Source: an uncultured Paracoccaceae bacterium | GTDB taxonomy: Bacteria; Pseudomonadota; Alphaproteobacteria; Rhodobacterales; Rhodobacteraceae | Assembly (NCBI GenBank): GCA_951812305.1 | Contig: CATOSB010000007.1 | Coordinates: 1-64,000 of the forward strand | Reading direction: 5' to 3' | DNA length: 64,000 nt | Shown: positions 1 to 8,268 of the stretch, in pieces | How positions within the stretch are numbered: the stretch's first letter is position 1 | Layout: each line of letters opens with the position of its first letter | Notes under the pieces: generated by a model | The model's database searches: none | What the model was told of the DNA's origin: nothing | What the model saw: only the letters and a program-made list of their open reading frames with translations | Position numbers and translations under genes: made by a program

Positions 1-578
1 CCGAGACCGAACCCGAGAAAGATGCTGTTCACGATGATTGTGTCGACAAATTGGGAGATCATCGTCGATGCATTGTTGCGCAGCCACAGATGTCGACCGT
101 CGGTCACGCGCTTCCAGAAATGGAACAGCCGGACATCCATCAACTGGGCAACCAGATAGGCAGACATTGACGCGACAACGAGGATACCCGGCAGGATAAA
201 GACGGAATCGTAGGCCTGTTGCATGGCCGCTACCGTCCCGTAGTGGGGATTGCCTGCTGGCCAGACCGGAGAGCCCGGCACCACCAGGGCGGTCTGGATG
301 AGCACCAATGAGAGGGCGCTCATCACAAACCCGGTCGCGACCATCAGACTGGCACGCTTGCGGCCATACACCTCACAGACCACATCGGTGATCAGGAAGG
401 TGAACGGATAGGTCAGGATACCGGTGGTGAGTGTGATCGGCTCGCCGAAAAACCCGCAGGGCAAGGTTTCCGGAAACGCCAGAAAGAGTTTCACACCGAT
501 GATATTCGTCAGCACCAGGAACACGACGAATCCCGCCATCAGCACGCTGAACGCCGTCTCTGCCCTTTCCTGTATCAT
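1..578 (-). CDS. yhhQ: Queuosine precursor transporter, YhhQ/VUT family (partial, 3' end outside window)
   Basis: The minus strand is open from the ATG at 578 to the window edge (192 codons). The translation starts MIQERAETAF and is a hydrophobic multi-span membrane protein with family-typical stretches: LTNIIGVKLF near the N-terminus, ITDVVCEVYGRKRA after the second span, and a later MISQFVDTIIVNSIF segment. Known members import queuine or preQ0/preQ1 for tRNA queuosine modification. The C-terminus lies beyond base 1, so completeness cannot be judged. It lies next to transposon debris and may be the chromosomal or plasmid backbone border. Confidence 0.85.
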   Translation of the reverse strand, partial: MIQERAETAFSVLMAGFVVFLVLTNIIGVKLFLAFPETLPCGFFGEPITLTTGILTYPFTFLITDVVCEVYGRKRASLMVATGFVMSALSLVLIQTALVVPGSPVWPAGNPHYGTVAAMQQAYDSVFILPGILVVASMSAYLVAQLMDVRLFHFWKRVTDGRHLWLRNNASTMISQFVDTIIVNSIFLGFGL

Positions 579-619
579 TGCGTTTCCCTAGACTTCGCCC
601 CTGTTTCCGGACAGTTCGA

Positions 620-799
620 TTATTGACCCTGTGCGGTCATTTTCCAAGTCATATTGTTGAACGCCTGTTGCGGCGTTTGGTATCCGATGGCGGAATGGCG
701 GCGCTGGCGGTTGTAGAAGACCTCAATGTATTCGAAGATGGCGACCTTGGCCTGCGCGCGGGTTTTGAACCGTTGACGGTGAACCAGCTCCTTTTTCAA
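620..799 (-). pseudogene. IS3-family transposase OrfB, C-terminal fragment
   Basis: Reading the minus strand from about 799 to the TAA at 622-620 gives about 59 residues ending in YNRQRRHSAIGYQTPQQAF...TAQGQ. This is the typical C-terminal end of IS3/IS150-type rve transposases (the region just after the catalytic Glu). Nothing upstream of 799 continues the frame; the sequence changes abruptly to the IS1182-like fragment. It is a dead remnant. Confidence 0.75.
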
Positions 800-882
800 T
801 GATGGCCCTGTCGGAAAAGTCTCTGGACAGGATTGTGATGATTTGATTCAGTCTGCGTGAGTATTTTTTGGGGTGGCTGGCT

Positions 883-1104
883 ATGAAGCGTGATCAGATT
901 GAAATGTTTGCAACGTTGGATGGGCTTGTGTTGGCTGATCATCCGCACCGCAAGTTTGAAGCGGTTGTTGACCTGTGTGCTTTGGCAAAGCCTCTGGCAG
1001 CGCTTTATTCTGATCGCGGGCGCCCTGAATTGGGTGCCGGGCGTGCGTTTCGCATGCTGGTGCTTCAATTCCTTGAGGACATTTCCGATCGGGAGATGGC
1101 CTAA
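883..1104 (+). pseudogene. IS1182/IS5-type transposase, N-terminal fragment (DUF772 region)
   Basis: An ATG at 883 opens 73 residues beginning MKRDQIEMFATLDGLV and ending QFLEDISDREMA. The pattern resembles the DUF772 N-terminal domain of IS1182/IS5-type transposases. The frame stops at a TAA whose last base (1104) lies two bases before the outer end of the Tn3-type inverted repeat at 1107, so that transposon truncated it. The catalytic part is absent. Confidence 0.6.
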
Positions 1105-1118
1105 GGGGCCCGAAGCTG

Positions 1119-2490
1119 TGTGTGGACGCCTCCTGGAACGCAAGCAGAATCTTTAGGTGATTTTGGGAAATGCGGTCGAGTTCCTACGTGTGTCCGGCCT
1201 CTGATTGCGACGCTCTTGTTCGCGGGCCCTTATGGATAGTTCGAAGATCGGGTCCAAATCATATTTGCGGGGTTTCAACTCCACACAGCTTCCCTGGTTT
1301 TCCCAATCCCGTCATTCTCGACTGTTCGCCCATAATCCTCCGCTAAGATCTACCGCATTCCGGCTGACAACTGGCTGTCGTTACGCAGCCAGCTGAACTC
1401 GATATACATCCTCGTTTTTCATCACAGCCCAAGCCATTCTGGCCATCTTGTTTGCCAGTGCGACTGCGACGAGCAGTTTGGGTTTGCACTTCAACATCCG
1501 ATCAAGCCAGGAGCCATTGGGCGCGCCACCTTTTCGTTCATTGGATTGGATGACGGACATTGCTCCAGGGATGAGTAATCTTCTGATATCTTTCTGGCCC
1601 ATCTTCGACGTTCGCCCCAGCCGGGTTTTCCCGCCTGTTGAATTCTGTTTTGGCGTCAGGCCTGCCCAGGCGGCAAAATCCCGCCCCTTGCGAAAACTCT
1701 CACGTGGGGGTGCGAGAGATGATATTGCCATGGCGCACATGGGCCCGATTCCAGGTATGGTCATCAACCGCTGCGCATTCTCATCCATTCGGGCCGCGGC
1801 TTCGATCCGGGATGTCAGGTCATCAATCTGCCAATCCAGAATGCTCAAGTGATCGAAGAGCCGGATGCACATATTGCGCATTATCAACGGGAGTTCGGTG
1901 GTTTCGTCGTCGATAACCATAGCTTCGAGTTTTCTGATGTGGGACGGGCCCTGAGCTGCCACAATCCCATACTCGCCTAGATGACCGCGTAGTGTATTGA
2001 TGACCTGCGTGCGTTGACCGACAAACAATTCTCGCGTTTTCAATAGCATGGATCGGGATTGCTGTTCCGCCGATTTCACGGCGACAAATCTCATCCCGGC
2101 GCGCGCTGCGGCCTCCGCAATTGCTTCGGCATCAGCCATATCGTTCTTCTGTCGCTTCCTGAATGGCTTGACATATTGCGGAGGGATCAATCGAACCTCA
2201 TGTCCGAGCCGTTCGATCTCGCGGCCCCAGTGATGGGAACTGGCGCAAGCCTCCATCGCAACAAGGCAACATGTTTGCGCCGACAGAAAATCCAGAACAC
2301 ACCCGCGCCGGATTTTGCGGCGGAATACGGTAGACCCATCTGCGGTAGCTCCATGAAACTGAAACACATTCTTGGCAATATCGATCCCGATTATGCTAAC
2401 TTCCATCTTGGACGTCTCCTCTTGTAGCTGTTTTGACACCGCCACCTTGGCACAATGCGATGCCCTTGGGGGAAGAGGCGTCCACTCCAT
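1119..2490 (-). mobile_element. IS110-family element inserted in a Tn3-type terminal inverted repeat
   Basis: Limits come from the split inverted repeat: everything between base 1118 and base 2491 is absent from the intact right IR at 3792-3829. The element is about 1372 bp and encodes one IS110 transposase on the minus strand. Short sequence near both ends is shared in opposite orientation (GTGGACGCCTC at 1122-1132, GAGGCGTCCAC near 2475-2485), resembling subterminal repeats of the IS1111 branch. IS4321/IS5075 are known IS110-family elements that target Tn21-type IRs, and this insertion has the same logic. Confidence 0.65.
1381..2406 (-). CDS. IS110-family transposase (DEDD type)
   Basis: 341 residues starting MEVSIIGIDIAKNVF. 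An upstream in-frame extension to 2526 is unlikely because family proteins start at this motif. The N-terminal DEDD RuvC-like domain shows GIDIAKN (Asp), VAMEAC (Glu) and KNDMADAEAIAEA (two Asp). The C-terminal transposase_20 domain carries MTIPGIGPMCA and the family pattern FAAWAGLTPKQNSTGGK with a conserved Ser later. The length matches full IS110 transposases, so it is probably active. IS110 enzymes catalyse site-directed insertion without terminal IRs and, in this family, can be guided by a bridge RNA from the noncoding end. Confidence 0.9.
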   Translation of the reverse strand: MEVSIIGIDIAKNVFQFHGATADGSTVFRRKIRRGCVLDFLSAQTCCLVAMEACASSHHWGREIERLGHEVRLIPPQYVKPFRKRQKNDMADAEAIAEAAARAGMRFVAVKSAEQQSRSMLLKTRELFVGQRTQVINTLRGHLGEYGIVAAQGPSHIRKLEAMVIDDETTELPLIMRNMCIRLFDHLSILDWQIDDLTSRIEAAARMDENAQRLMTIPGIGPMCAMAISSLAPPRESFRKGRDFAAWAGLTPKQNSTGGKTRLGRTSKMGQKDIRRLLIPGAMSVIQSNERKGGAPNGSWLDRMLKCKPKLLVAVALANKMARMAWAVMKNEDVYRVQLAA

Positions 2491-2701
2491 CATATTTGGG
2501 CTTTTGAAAGAACAAAAGATGATCATTCCAGCAGCACTGAAAGGCTGAAAACCAGTGAAGGCAAGGGAGACAGCGGCCAGTCATGCCATCATGGGTATAC
2601 CCATGATGACGATGCGCATGAACACTGAAACCCGCCATTTTTATGTTCACTTTGGGTCTGTTTCGAGATAATGAACAGATCATGTCAGAGGCACACCCAA
2701 A

Positions 2702-3292
2702 ATGAACACTTATCAGGCCAAAATCGGATATGCCCGCATCTCGACCGTGGATCAGAACCTCGATGCTCAAATCGAGGCACTGACAGCGGCGGGATGTGGG
2801 ATGGTCCGTCAGGAACAGCGTAGCGGGACGACGCTTGAGGGTCGCCCCGAGCTGAACAACATTCTCGACTTCATTCACAAGGGCGAAACTTTGGTTGTCA
2901 CGCGGATCGACCGTCTGGCACGCTCAATGCACGATCTTCAGACCATCGTCACCCGACTGAAGGACAAGGGCGCGCATCTCGCGGCCACGGAGCAACCCGT
3001 GGATACGTCCACCGCAGCGGGTAAAGCGTTCTTCGATATGCTGGGCGTCTTTGCTGAATTCGAGACCAATCTTCGCCGGGAGCGCCAGTCAGAGGGTATC
3101 GCCACAGCGAAGCGACGCGGCGTATATCGCGGGCGCAAACCGAAGATCGATATGGTCGCCATTGGTGAACGATTGGCTGGCGGTGCCACGCCCACCGAGA
3201 TCGCCCGCGAGATGGGCGTCTCGCGCGGCACCGTCTATAAAGCAAAGGCTTTGATGCCCTCGGATGGCCAAACGACAGGGCAGAGCCCATAA
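2702..3292 (+). CDS. Serine recombinase, Tn3 resolvase/invertase type (TnpR-like)
   Basis: 196 residues. The N-terminal catalytic domain starts AKIGYARISTVDQNLD, with the nucleophilic Ser in ARIST, and carries TRIDRLARSMHDL and FAEFETNLRRERQSEG typical of resolvases. It is followed by a C-terminal helix-turn-helix (GGATPTEIAREMGVSRGTVYKA). It should resolve cointegrates of the Tn3-type unit. The 175 bp upstream, between the IR and the ATG, is where a res site would be expected. Its stop codon overlaps the next gene (TAATG at 3290-3294), so the two are probably co-translated. Confidence 0.9.
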   Translation: MNTYQAKIGYARISTVDQNLDAQIEALTAAGCGMVRQEQRSGTTLEGRPELNNILDFIHKGETLVVTRIDRLARSMHDLQTIVTRLKDKGAHLAATEQPVDTSTAAGKAFFDMLGVFAEFETNLRRERQSEGIATAKRRGVYRGRKPKIDMVAIGERLAGGATPTEIAREMGVSRGTVYKAKALMPSDGQTTGQSP

Positions 3293-3780
3293 TGAAAAAG
3301 AACAAGCGGAAAGCGCGCGTGCAGACGGCCAAGCCACCTGCGAAGGTCGGCCAGGCCAATTCCAGGGTGCCCCCGCCGCGCAACCTGACACCCGAGCTAT
3401 GCAAACGCTTGCGCCGGGACATGACGAAGGCCTGCCTCGCCGTGGTGGAAACGCATGGGCTGACGGTTGAAGGTGGCGAACTGAGTGACATCGATCTGCG
3501 TCATGGCTTCGACATCAGTTTCCGCGTCGGCATTCCGATGGCAGACGGCGCAATCTATTCGCCAGACAAAGCCATGTTCGAGGTCCTTGCGCCGCATTTT
3601 GGCCTGGAACCCTCTGACTATGGGCGGACCTTCAGATCGAAAGATGAGGTCTTCCGCATTGTCGCCATCAATCCAAATAGACCAAAATACCCCATCAGCG
3701 CTGAACGCGTCTCAGACGGTCGGGGCTTCAAGTTCCACCCAGACAATGTCGTCATGTACTTGCAGAGTTCAGGCGCATGA
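3292..3780 (+). CDS. Unknown transposon accessory protein
   Basis: 162 residues, ATG overlapping the resolvase stop. The N-terminal ~40 residues are basic and Pro-rich (KKNKRKARVQTAKPPAK). The rest is a soluble domain with VVETHGLTVEGGELSDIDLRHG and, near the C-terminus, FRIVAINPNRPKYPISAER and KFHPDNVVMYL. I do not recognise a named family. The gene ends 12 bp from the right IR. A second copy of its 3' 210 bases lies at 7264-7476 in the same position next to a related IR, so it is a standing accessory gene of this transposon group. Confidence 0.7.
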   Translation: MKKNKRKARVQTAKPPAKVGQANSRVPPPRNLTPELCKRLRRDMTKACLAVVETHGLTVEGGELSDIDLRHGFDISFRVGIPMADGAIYSPDKAMFEVLAPHFGLEPSDYGRTFRSKDEVFRIVAINPNRPKYPISAERVSDGRGFKFHPDNVVMYLQSSGA

Positions 3781-3791
3781 AACGTACACCA

Positions 3792-3829
3792 TTTGTTCTT
3801 TCAAAAGCCCAAATATGCAGCTTCGGGCC
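3792..3829. repeat. Right 38-bp Tn3-type inverted repeat
   Basis: The reverse complement begins GGCCCGAAGCTG and ends GAACAAA. It is identical over all 38 bp to the left IR once the IS110 is removed (1107-1118 plus 2491-2516). Its outer end abuts a truncated tnpA reading frame. Confidence 0.75.
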
Positions 3830-5283
3830 AGCCAGGCCAGATTGAGATTTCCAGCCTTGACGGCTGCTGCGACGTGCTGAAACAGAAATACCTTATAGAG
3901 TGATAATCGAAACTGGCCGCCGATGGGCGTCAGAGCGGTGCGCTCCTGATCACTCAAAAAATCCAGGCAAGGAGCAAGGTCATCTTTGAATTGGGTGATG
4001 GCCTTGGCCAGAGGATGCGACCGCGCGTTCGCCTCAAAGTCAAGCGCTCTCAGGATTGGACTGATCTTGTTCTGCAGACGTCGTGATTGGCGTTCAAGAA
4101 GATCATGCCATTCAGGTTCATCCCCGCTCTCAAACATATCTGCCTTCAGTTGCTCGAAATTTGATGACACATCAATTTCGAGCAACCCTCTGATCTGCTT
4201 AACTTTCTGACTGTCTGTGAGATCGGCATCGTCAGTCAGGGCCTGTACCTGATTGCGAAAAACGAACGCAGATTGATCCAATTCCACCACTACGGTTTTG
4301 AGCCGCGCCGTCTGTTCATTTCGCTGTTCAAACATCCGTTCTTTGTACTGACGCGCTGCGGTCGTCTGAAAGCTCGCCATGGCGCTGAGCAGTTGATCGA
4401 TAAGTGTATCACCCAAACGAAACAGCTGATGGTTGATGAAAGCCGTAGCGTGAATATAGCGGTCCCCGTCTGAGCGGCGTTGCAGTTGAAAAATCTCTGA
4501 TTTGAGCACGCCCTGTGCAAAGTATTGGATGCCTGCTGGGCTCAGGTCCAGCACATCAATTGATGGCTCTAACTGTTTGAATATCTCGGATACTGTTTCG
4601 AAATCTGCGACCGTTTCTTTGATTTGCGTTGGTTTGATCGATTGCGAAATACGCTTGAGCAGGGTCAACCGATAGCGACTGCTTTCCTGTTCGATGGTGA
4701 AAAGCCCATCGAGCAAGGCGCGCGCATTATCGCCAAGCTGCTCATTCATCCCTTCGACCAGTTCGGCCTTGCGTGCCTGGAGCCCTATGCGGATCAACTC
4801 GATGAGTGTCCTGGCTTTGGGTAACTGATACTTCTGCTGCAAGAGAAAATCGGTGCAGCGTTCAAAGATCAGGCGCGGTTTCAAATGCTGCCGCGCCATA
4901 GTAGCAATCTCGACTTCCACAGAATTGGCCGCATCAGTATCGAAGGGGCGAAAACCATAGAATTCGAGGATCATCTTTTGATGACGTTGACGAGCACGGT
5001 CGGGATAATTCCAGCCTGTCACATCTGTGACGGATAGTTTATGCGCGACGTATTCCAGATCGCGCTGATGGAAGCTGTTTGATGGAAAGAAGCGCTTGCA
5101 GGCTTTGAAATATCCGCACCCGACCAGAAACATGACTTGGTAAGCCGGGTGTCGCAGCGTCTGCGCCAGGTCGACCAGAATGCTCGAAAAATCAAAGGCT
5201 GATTGGCGTTCTCGATGATCAAAGGTGGGCGGGCTGTCGAACGCCTTTTGGGCCGTTGGATTGAGAACTTGCATACGGGCCAT
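3830..5283 (-). pseudogene. Tn3-family transposase TnpA, N-terminal half (truncated)
   Basis: The minus-strand frame starts at 5283 (MARMQVLNPTAQKAF) and runs about 485 native residues. It contains the DUF4158 N-terminal domain (FLVGCGYFKACKRFF, YRHQKMIL-like region) and the following linker domain (LIELIRIGLQARKAELVEG). Full TnpA is about 950-1000 residues; the catalytic DDE half is missing. The frame ends where the 38-bp IR of the neighbouring unit begins; the last ~20 codons of the open frame (to 3769) are read-through into that IR. It is probably inactive. The divergent resolvase at 5416 is its natural partner. Confidence 0.85.
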
Positions 5284-5415
5284 AGCGCCCCTCCCCGGGG
5301 TAGACGTTATTGTGGAAACGTTCGTTATGACTGGCTGGTATGAGAGGTAAATATCGCTGATTAAAATGAACTATTCGATATCGTAATAAACGATCCAATG
5401 TGTTTTTATCGAACG
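5284..5415. promoter_or_regulatory. Divergent tnpA-tnpR intergenic region, candidate res site
   Basis: 132 bp between divergently transcribed tnpA and a resolvase, the usual place of the res site and both promoters in Tn3. It contains AT-rich, partly dyad sequence such as TTCGATATCGTAATAAACGA near 5375-5395, compatible with resolvase subsites. Subsites were not mapped. Confidence 0.45.
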
Positions 5416-6036
5416 ATGACCAAAACCACCCAAAGCATCGGTTATCTCCGGGTTTCCACCGCCGATCAGGACCTCGAGAAAAACAAGGCCGATATCTTAG
5501 CCTTCGCCAACAGCCGAGACCCTGGCCGCGTCACGTTTGTTGAAGAAAGAGCATCAGGCAAAACGCCCTGGCGCAAACGTAAGGTCGCTGAGGTACTTGA
5601 AAACCTGACCCGGGGTGATACGCTTTTGGTAAGCGAACTTTCACGGCTCGGCCGTTCCATGCTTGAGTGCATGGAAATCCTGTCAATCGCCACGCACAAG
5701 GGTGTGCACGTCTATGCTCTCAAAGGTAATTGGCAACTGGATGACACCATCCAAAGCAAGATTATCGCAATGGCTTTTGCCATGGCTGCCGAGATTGAAC
5801 GGGATCTGATTTCCTCACGCACCAGGGAGGCCCTACGTGCGCGGCGCGCGTCCGGAAAACCTCTTGGACGCCCCAAAGGTCCAGGGAAGTCCAGGCTGGA
5901 CGCCTTCAGGCCTGAGATCAAAGCCCTACTCGCCAATGGCTCAACACAACGCTTCATTGCAAACCGCTACAGCACCACGCCCGCAAACCTGTCCAACTGG
6001 ATCAAAAAAAACCGTATTATACCAACGGCGGGATGA
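5416..6036 (+). CDS. Serine resolvase (TnpR-like) with IS630 inserted in its last codons
   Basis: 206 residues from the ATG at 5416 (MTKTTQSIGYLRVSTADQ); an earlier ATG at 5398 is less likely. Catalytic Ser in LRVST; LSRLGRSMLECMEIL and AAEIERDLISSRT are typical, and a C-terminal HTH follows (GSTQRFIANRYSTTPANLSNWI). An IS630 sits at 6020. Removing it and one TTA restores 207 codons ending KKNRIKNQMTP at 7211, whereas the present protein ends KKNRIIPTAG. Only the last six residues changed, so activity may be kept. It is divergent from the truncated tnpA, as in Tn3. Confidence 0.85.
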   Translation: MTKTTQSIGYLRVSTADQDLEKNKADILAFANSRDPGRVTFVEERASGKTPWRKRKVAEVLENLTRGDTLLVSELSRLGRSMLECMEILSIATHKGVHVYALKGNWQLDDTIQSKIIAMAFAMAAEIERDLISSRTREALRARRASGKPLGRPKGPGKSRLDAFRPEIKALLANGSTQRFIANRYSTTPANLSNWIKKNRIIPTAG

Positions 6037-7188
6037 TTTGACTCGCTTTTTGGATTCCCAAATTGTTCGGTATGTGACTCACTGTTTCTGTCCAGAGAGG
6101 GAGGGAGATATGGGTGCCGCGGTTCCGGTTTTGCGCGATGATTTCACGGTGCACGAGTTGCGCGCTTTAGCCGGTCGCGCGTCGAACGGCAAAGTAGCAC
6201 GTCGGCTTTTGGCGATTGCTCTGGTGCTTGAAGGGTCGTCGCGCAAGGTTGCTGCCCAGAGTTGCGGGATGGATCGCCAAACCCTTCGAGACTGGGTCCA
6301 TCGATACAATGTCGAAGGTCCTGACGGGCTGTCAGATCGTGGGGGTGGCGGCGCGAAACCTCGATTGTCGCCGGAGCAGATAGCGCAGCTTGCGGTCTGG
6401 GTGGAGGCTGGCCCTGATCCGGCCCGCGATGGTGTGGTTCGCTGGCGTCGCGCCGATCTTGCCCGGCGCATTGAGGCGGAGTTCGAGATCAAGCTCCACG
6501 AACGCACAGTAGGTAGTTATTTGGTTCAACTGGGCTTTCGCAGGCTGTCGGTCCGCCCCGAACATCCCAACGCCGACCCAGTGGCACAGACTGCATTTAA
6601 AAAAAACTTTGCCAGCATCGTAGCCGACATTTTGACTGAACGGGCGAAAGGAAAGCCACTGGAAATATGGTTCCAGGACGAAGCACGGGTGGGCCAGCAG
6701 GGAACACTCACCCGTGTCTGGGCGAAGCGGGGAACCCGCCCACGTGCGCCCCGGGATACCCGCTACAAATGGAGCTACGTATTTGGCGCTGCCTGTCCGG
6801 CACGTGGTGCCGCAGCTGGGCTGATCCTGCCTTATGTTAACACAGAGGCGATGGGCCTGCATCTCGACGAGGTCTCAAAAACAATCGCACCCGGTTCTCA
6901 TGCGCTCCTGGTCACAGATGGCGCGGGGTGGCACGGAGCCAAGGGGCTCTTGGTGCCAGACAACATAACGCTCCTGAAGCTGCCCCCCTATGCGCCCGAA
7001 CTCAACCCGATGGAAAATGTCTGGGCCTATCTGCGCTCCAACAAGCTGGCCATCACCGTGTTCGATACCTACGAGCAGATCCTCGACAAATGCGCAGACG
7101 CCTGGAACTTCTTCGAAAATGACCCGCAGCGCATAACCTCAATAACGACCAGAGAATGGGCAACGGTCAATTGATCAAGCCGTTGGTA
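6020..7188 (+). mobile_element. IS630-family element type a, copy 1
   Basis: 1169 bp with ends TACCAACGGC and GCCGTTGGTA. It is flanked by TTA direct repeats (6017-6019 and 7189-7191). One transposase gene. A second copy lies at 18624-20991, interrupted by an IS4. Confidence 0.85.
6110..7174 (+). CDS. IS630-family transposase (type a)
   Basis: 354 residues from the ATG at 6110, preceded by GAGGGAGGGAG. The N-terminal HTH (KVAAQSCGMDRQTLRDWVHRY) is followed by a winged HTH. The DDE domain has IWFQDEARVGQ (first Asp), LVTDGAGWHGAKGL (second Asp) and LPPYAPELNPMENVWAYLR (Glu). At 6599-6606 a run of eight A encodes KKN in frame, at the exact place where the related type b and c elements carry seven A and a frameshift. 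It appears intact. Confidence 0.92.
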   Translation: MGAAVPVLRDDFTVHELRALAGRASNGKVARRLLAIALVLEGSSRKVAAQSCGMDRQTLRDWVHRYNVEGPDGLSDRGGGGAKPRLSPEQIAQLAVWVEAGPDPARDGVVRWRRADLARRIEAEFEIKLHERTVGSYLVQLGFRRLSVRPEHPNADPVAQTAFKKNFASIVADILTERAKGKPLEIWFQDEARVGQQGTLTRVWAKRGTRPRAPRDTRYKWSYVFGAACPARGAAAGLILPYVNTEAMGLHLDEVSKTIAPGSHALLVTDGAGWHGAKGLLVPDNITLLKLPPYAPELNPMENVWAYLRSNKLAITVFDTYEQILDKCADAWNFFENDPQRITSITTREWATVN

Positions 7189-7263
7189 TTAAAAACCAAA
7201 TGACACCCTAAATCCTATGTCGCGTTTTGTACCTTTGTTGGATTTAGGCCCTCGGCGCAAAAC

Positions 7264-7476
7264 GAAGCCATGTTCGAGGTCCTTGCGCCGCATTTTGGCC
7301 TGGAACCCTCTGACTATGGGCGGACCTTCAGATCAAAAGATGAGGTCTTCCGCATTGTCGCCATCAATCCAAATAGACCAAAATACCCCATCAGCGCTGA
7401 ACGCGTCTCAGACGGTCGGGGCTTCAAGTTCCACCCAGACAACGTCGTGATGTACTTGCAGAGTTCAGGCACATGA
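7264..7476 (+). pseudogene. 3' fragment of the unknown Tn3-unit accessory gene (second copy)
   Basis: Bases 7264-7498 repeat 3571-3805 with only about five substitutions. The copy starts abruptly within KAMFEVLAPHFG and ends QSSGT at 7476. It lies immediately inside a degenerate 38-bp IR at 7488-7525, the same arrangement as the full gene at 3292-3780. This marks the right end of a second, related Tn3-family unit. Confidence 0.75.
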
Positions 7477-7487
7477 AACGTACACCA

Positions 7488-7525
7488 TTTGTTCTTTCAA
7501 ACGTCCACACACACACGTTCGGGCC
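7488..7525. repeat. Degenerate right 38-bp IR of the second Tn3-type unit
   Basis: The reverse complement begins GGCCCGAACG, ends TTTGAAAGAACAAA, and is exactly 38 bp. The outer 8 and inner 14+ bases match the first unit's IR. The centre differs and is a TG repeat followed by GGACG. That centre resembles the first bases of the IS110 left end (TGTGTGGACG, 1119-1128). Confidence 0.6.
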
Positions 7526-8268
7526 GGTTGGGCCTGTCCAGGTTTTTTTCGGCTCGACCAGTTGTTCGAATATCACTGATGGTGTCTGGTTTATGAGTGA
7601 TCTTTGCAGGCGGGCGCCTGTCTCTGAATGAAAGCTCTTGGCCGGTACACAGACGACACAGAGATCCGCCCTAGGACTGCGTCCATGCTCTCAAGATGTT
7701 CGAACCCTCAACGTTCTCGAAACTGACAGGTTTGCCTTCCTCATGGAGCTTTCTCAGTCTTTTGACACTTTTGCCTGACGGTGGCCAATACATGTATTGG
7801 CCTACAATTCGGGGAACGCGGATATTGATAGTTGTGTGAGCTTTTGAGGTGACTGCGTTTAGATTTTCCCCTGTGGCATGAGTTTTCAGTGTGGCTGATG
7901 TCGGCATATCTGGTGCTGCGGTCTCCGTCCGACGAAGAACGGTCTTGTCGTTCTCAAAGTTTCGTAGCGTGGCTGTACTTAACTTGCCCAGGCCAACAAA
8001 CGAATGTGCGGTAACGATCACTTCACACACAGCAACGGCGTGTGTTTCTCCCGAGAGGTGGACTATGTGCTGTCCTACGGTCATCGGAATCTCGTCGATC
8101 AACCAGAGCTGCCATATCGTATCGAGTGAGGCTTCTTGCCACTGCCGACCCGGGGCCATCTCTGCAACAACCCATTTCTTTGCGGCGTCTGGAAGGAACG
8201 GAAAATGGCTGGTCGTCGCCCAGGTCGCGACCCAGAATACCAGCGCACCCAAGATTTCCTGCACTTTC

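Larger units (their letters stand above)
1107..3829. mobile_element. Tn3-family-like unit with 38-bp inverted repeats, resolvase and unknown gene, left IR split by IS110
   Basis: Joining 1107-1118 (GGCCCGAAGCTG) to 2491-2516 (CATATTTGGG...GAACAAA) gives a 38-mer identical to the reverse complement of 3792-3829. 38 bp is the classic Tn3-family IR length. Between the IRs lie a serine resolvase and one unknown gene, with no transposase, so the unit looks non-autonomous. The intervening 1119-2490 is an IS110 element. The flanking pentamers (taagg at the left, agcca at the right) do not match, so no 5-bp target duplication remains and an adjacent deletion is likely. Confidence 0.7.
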
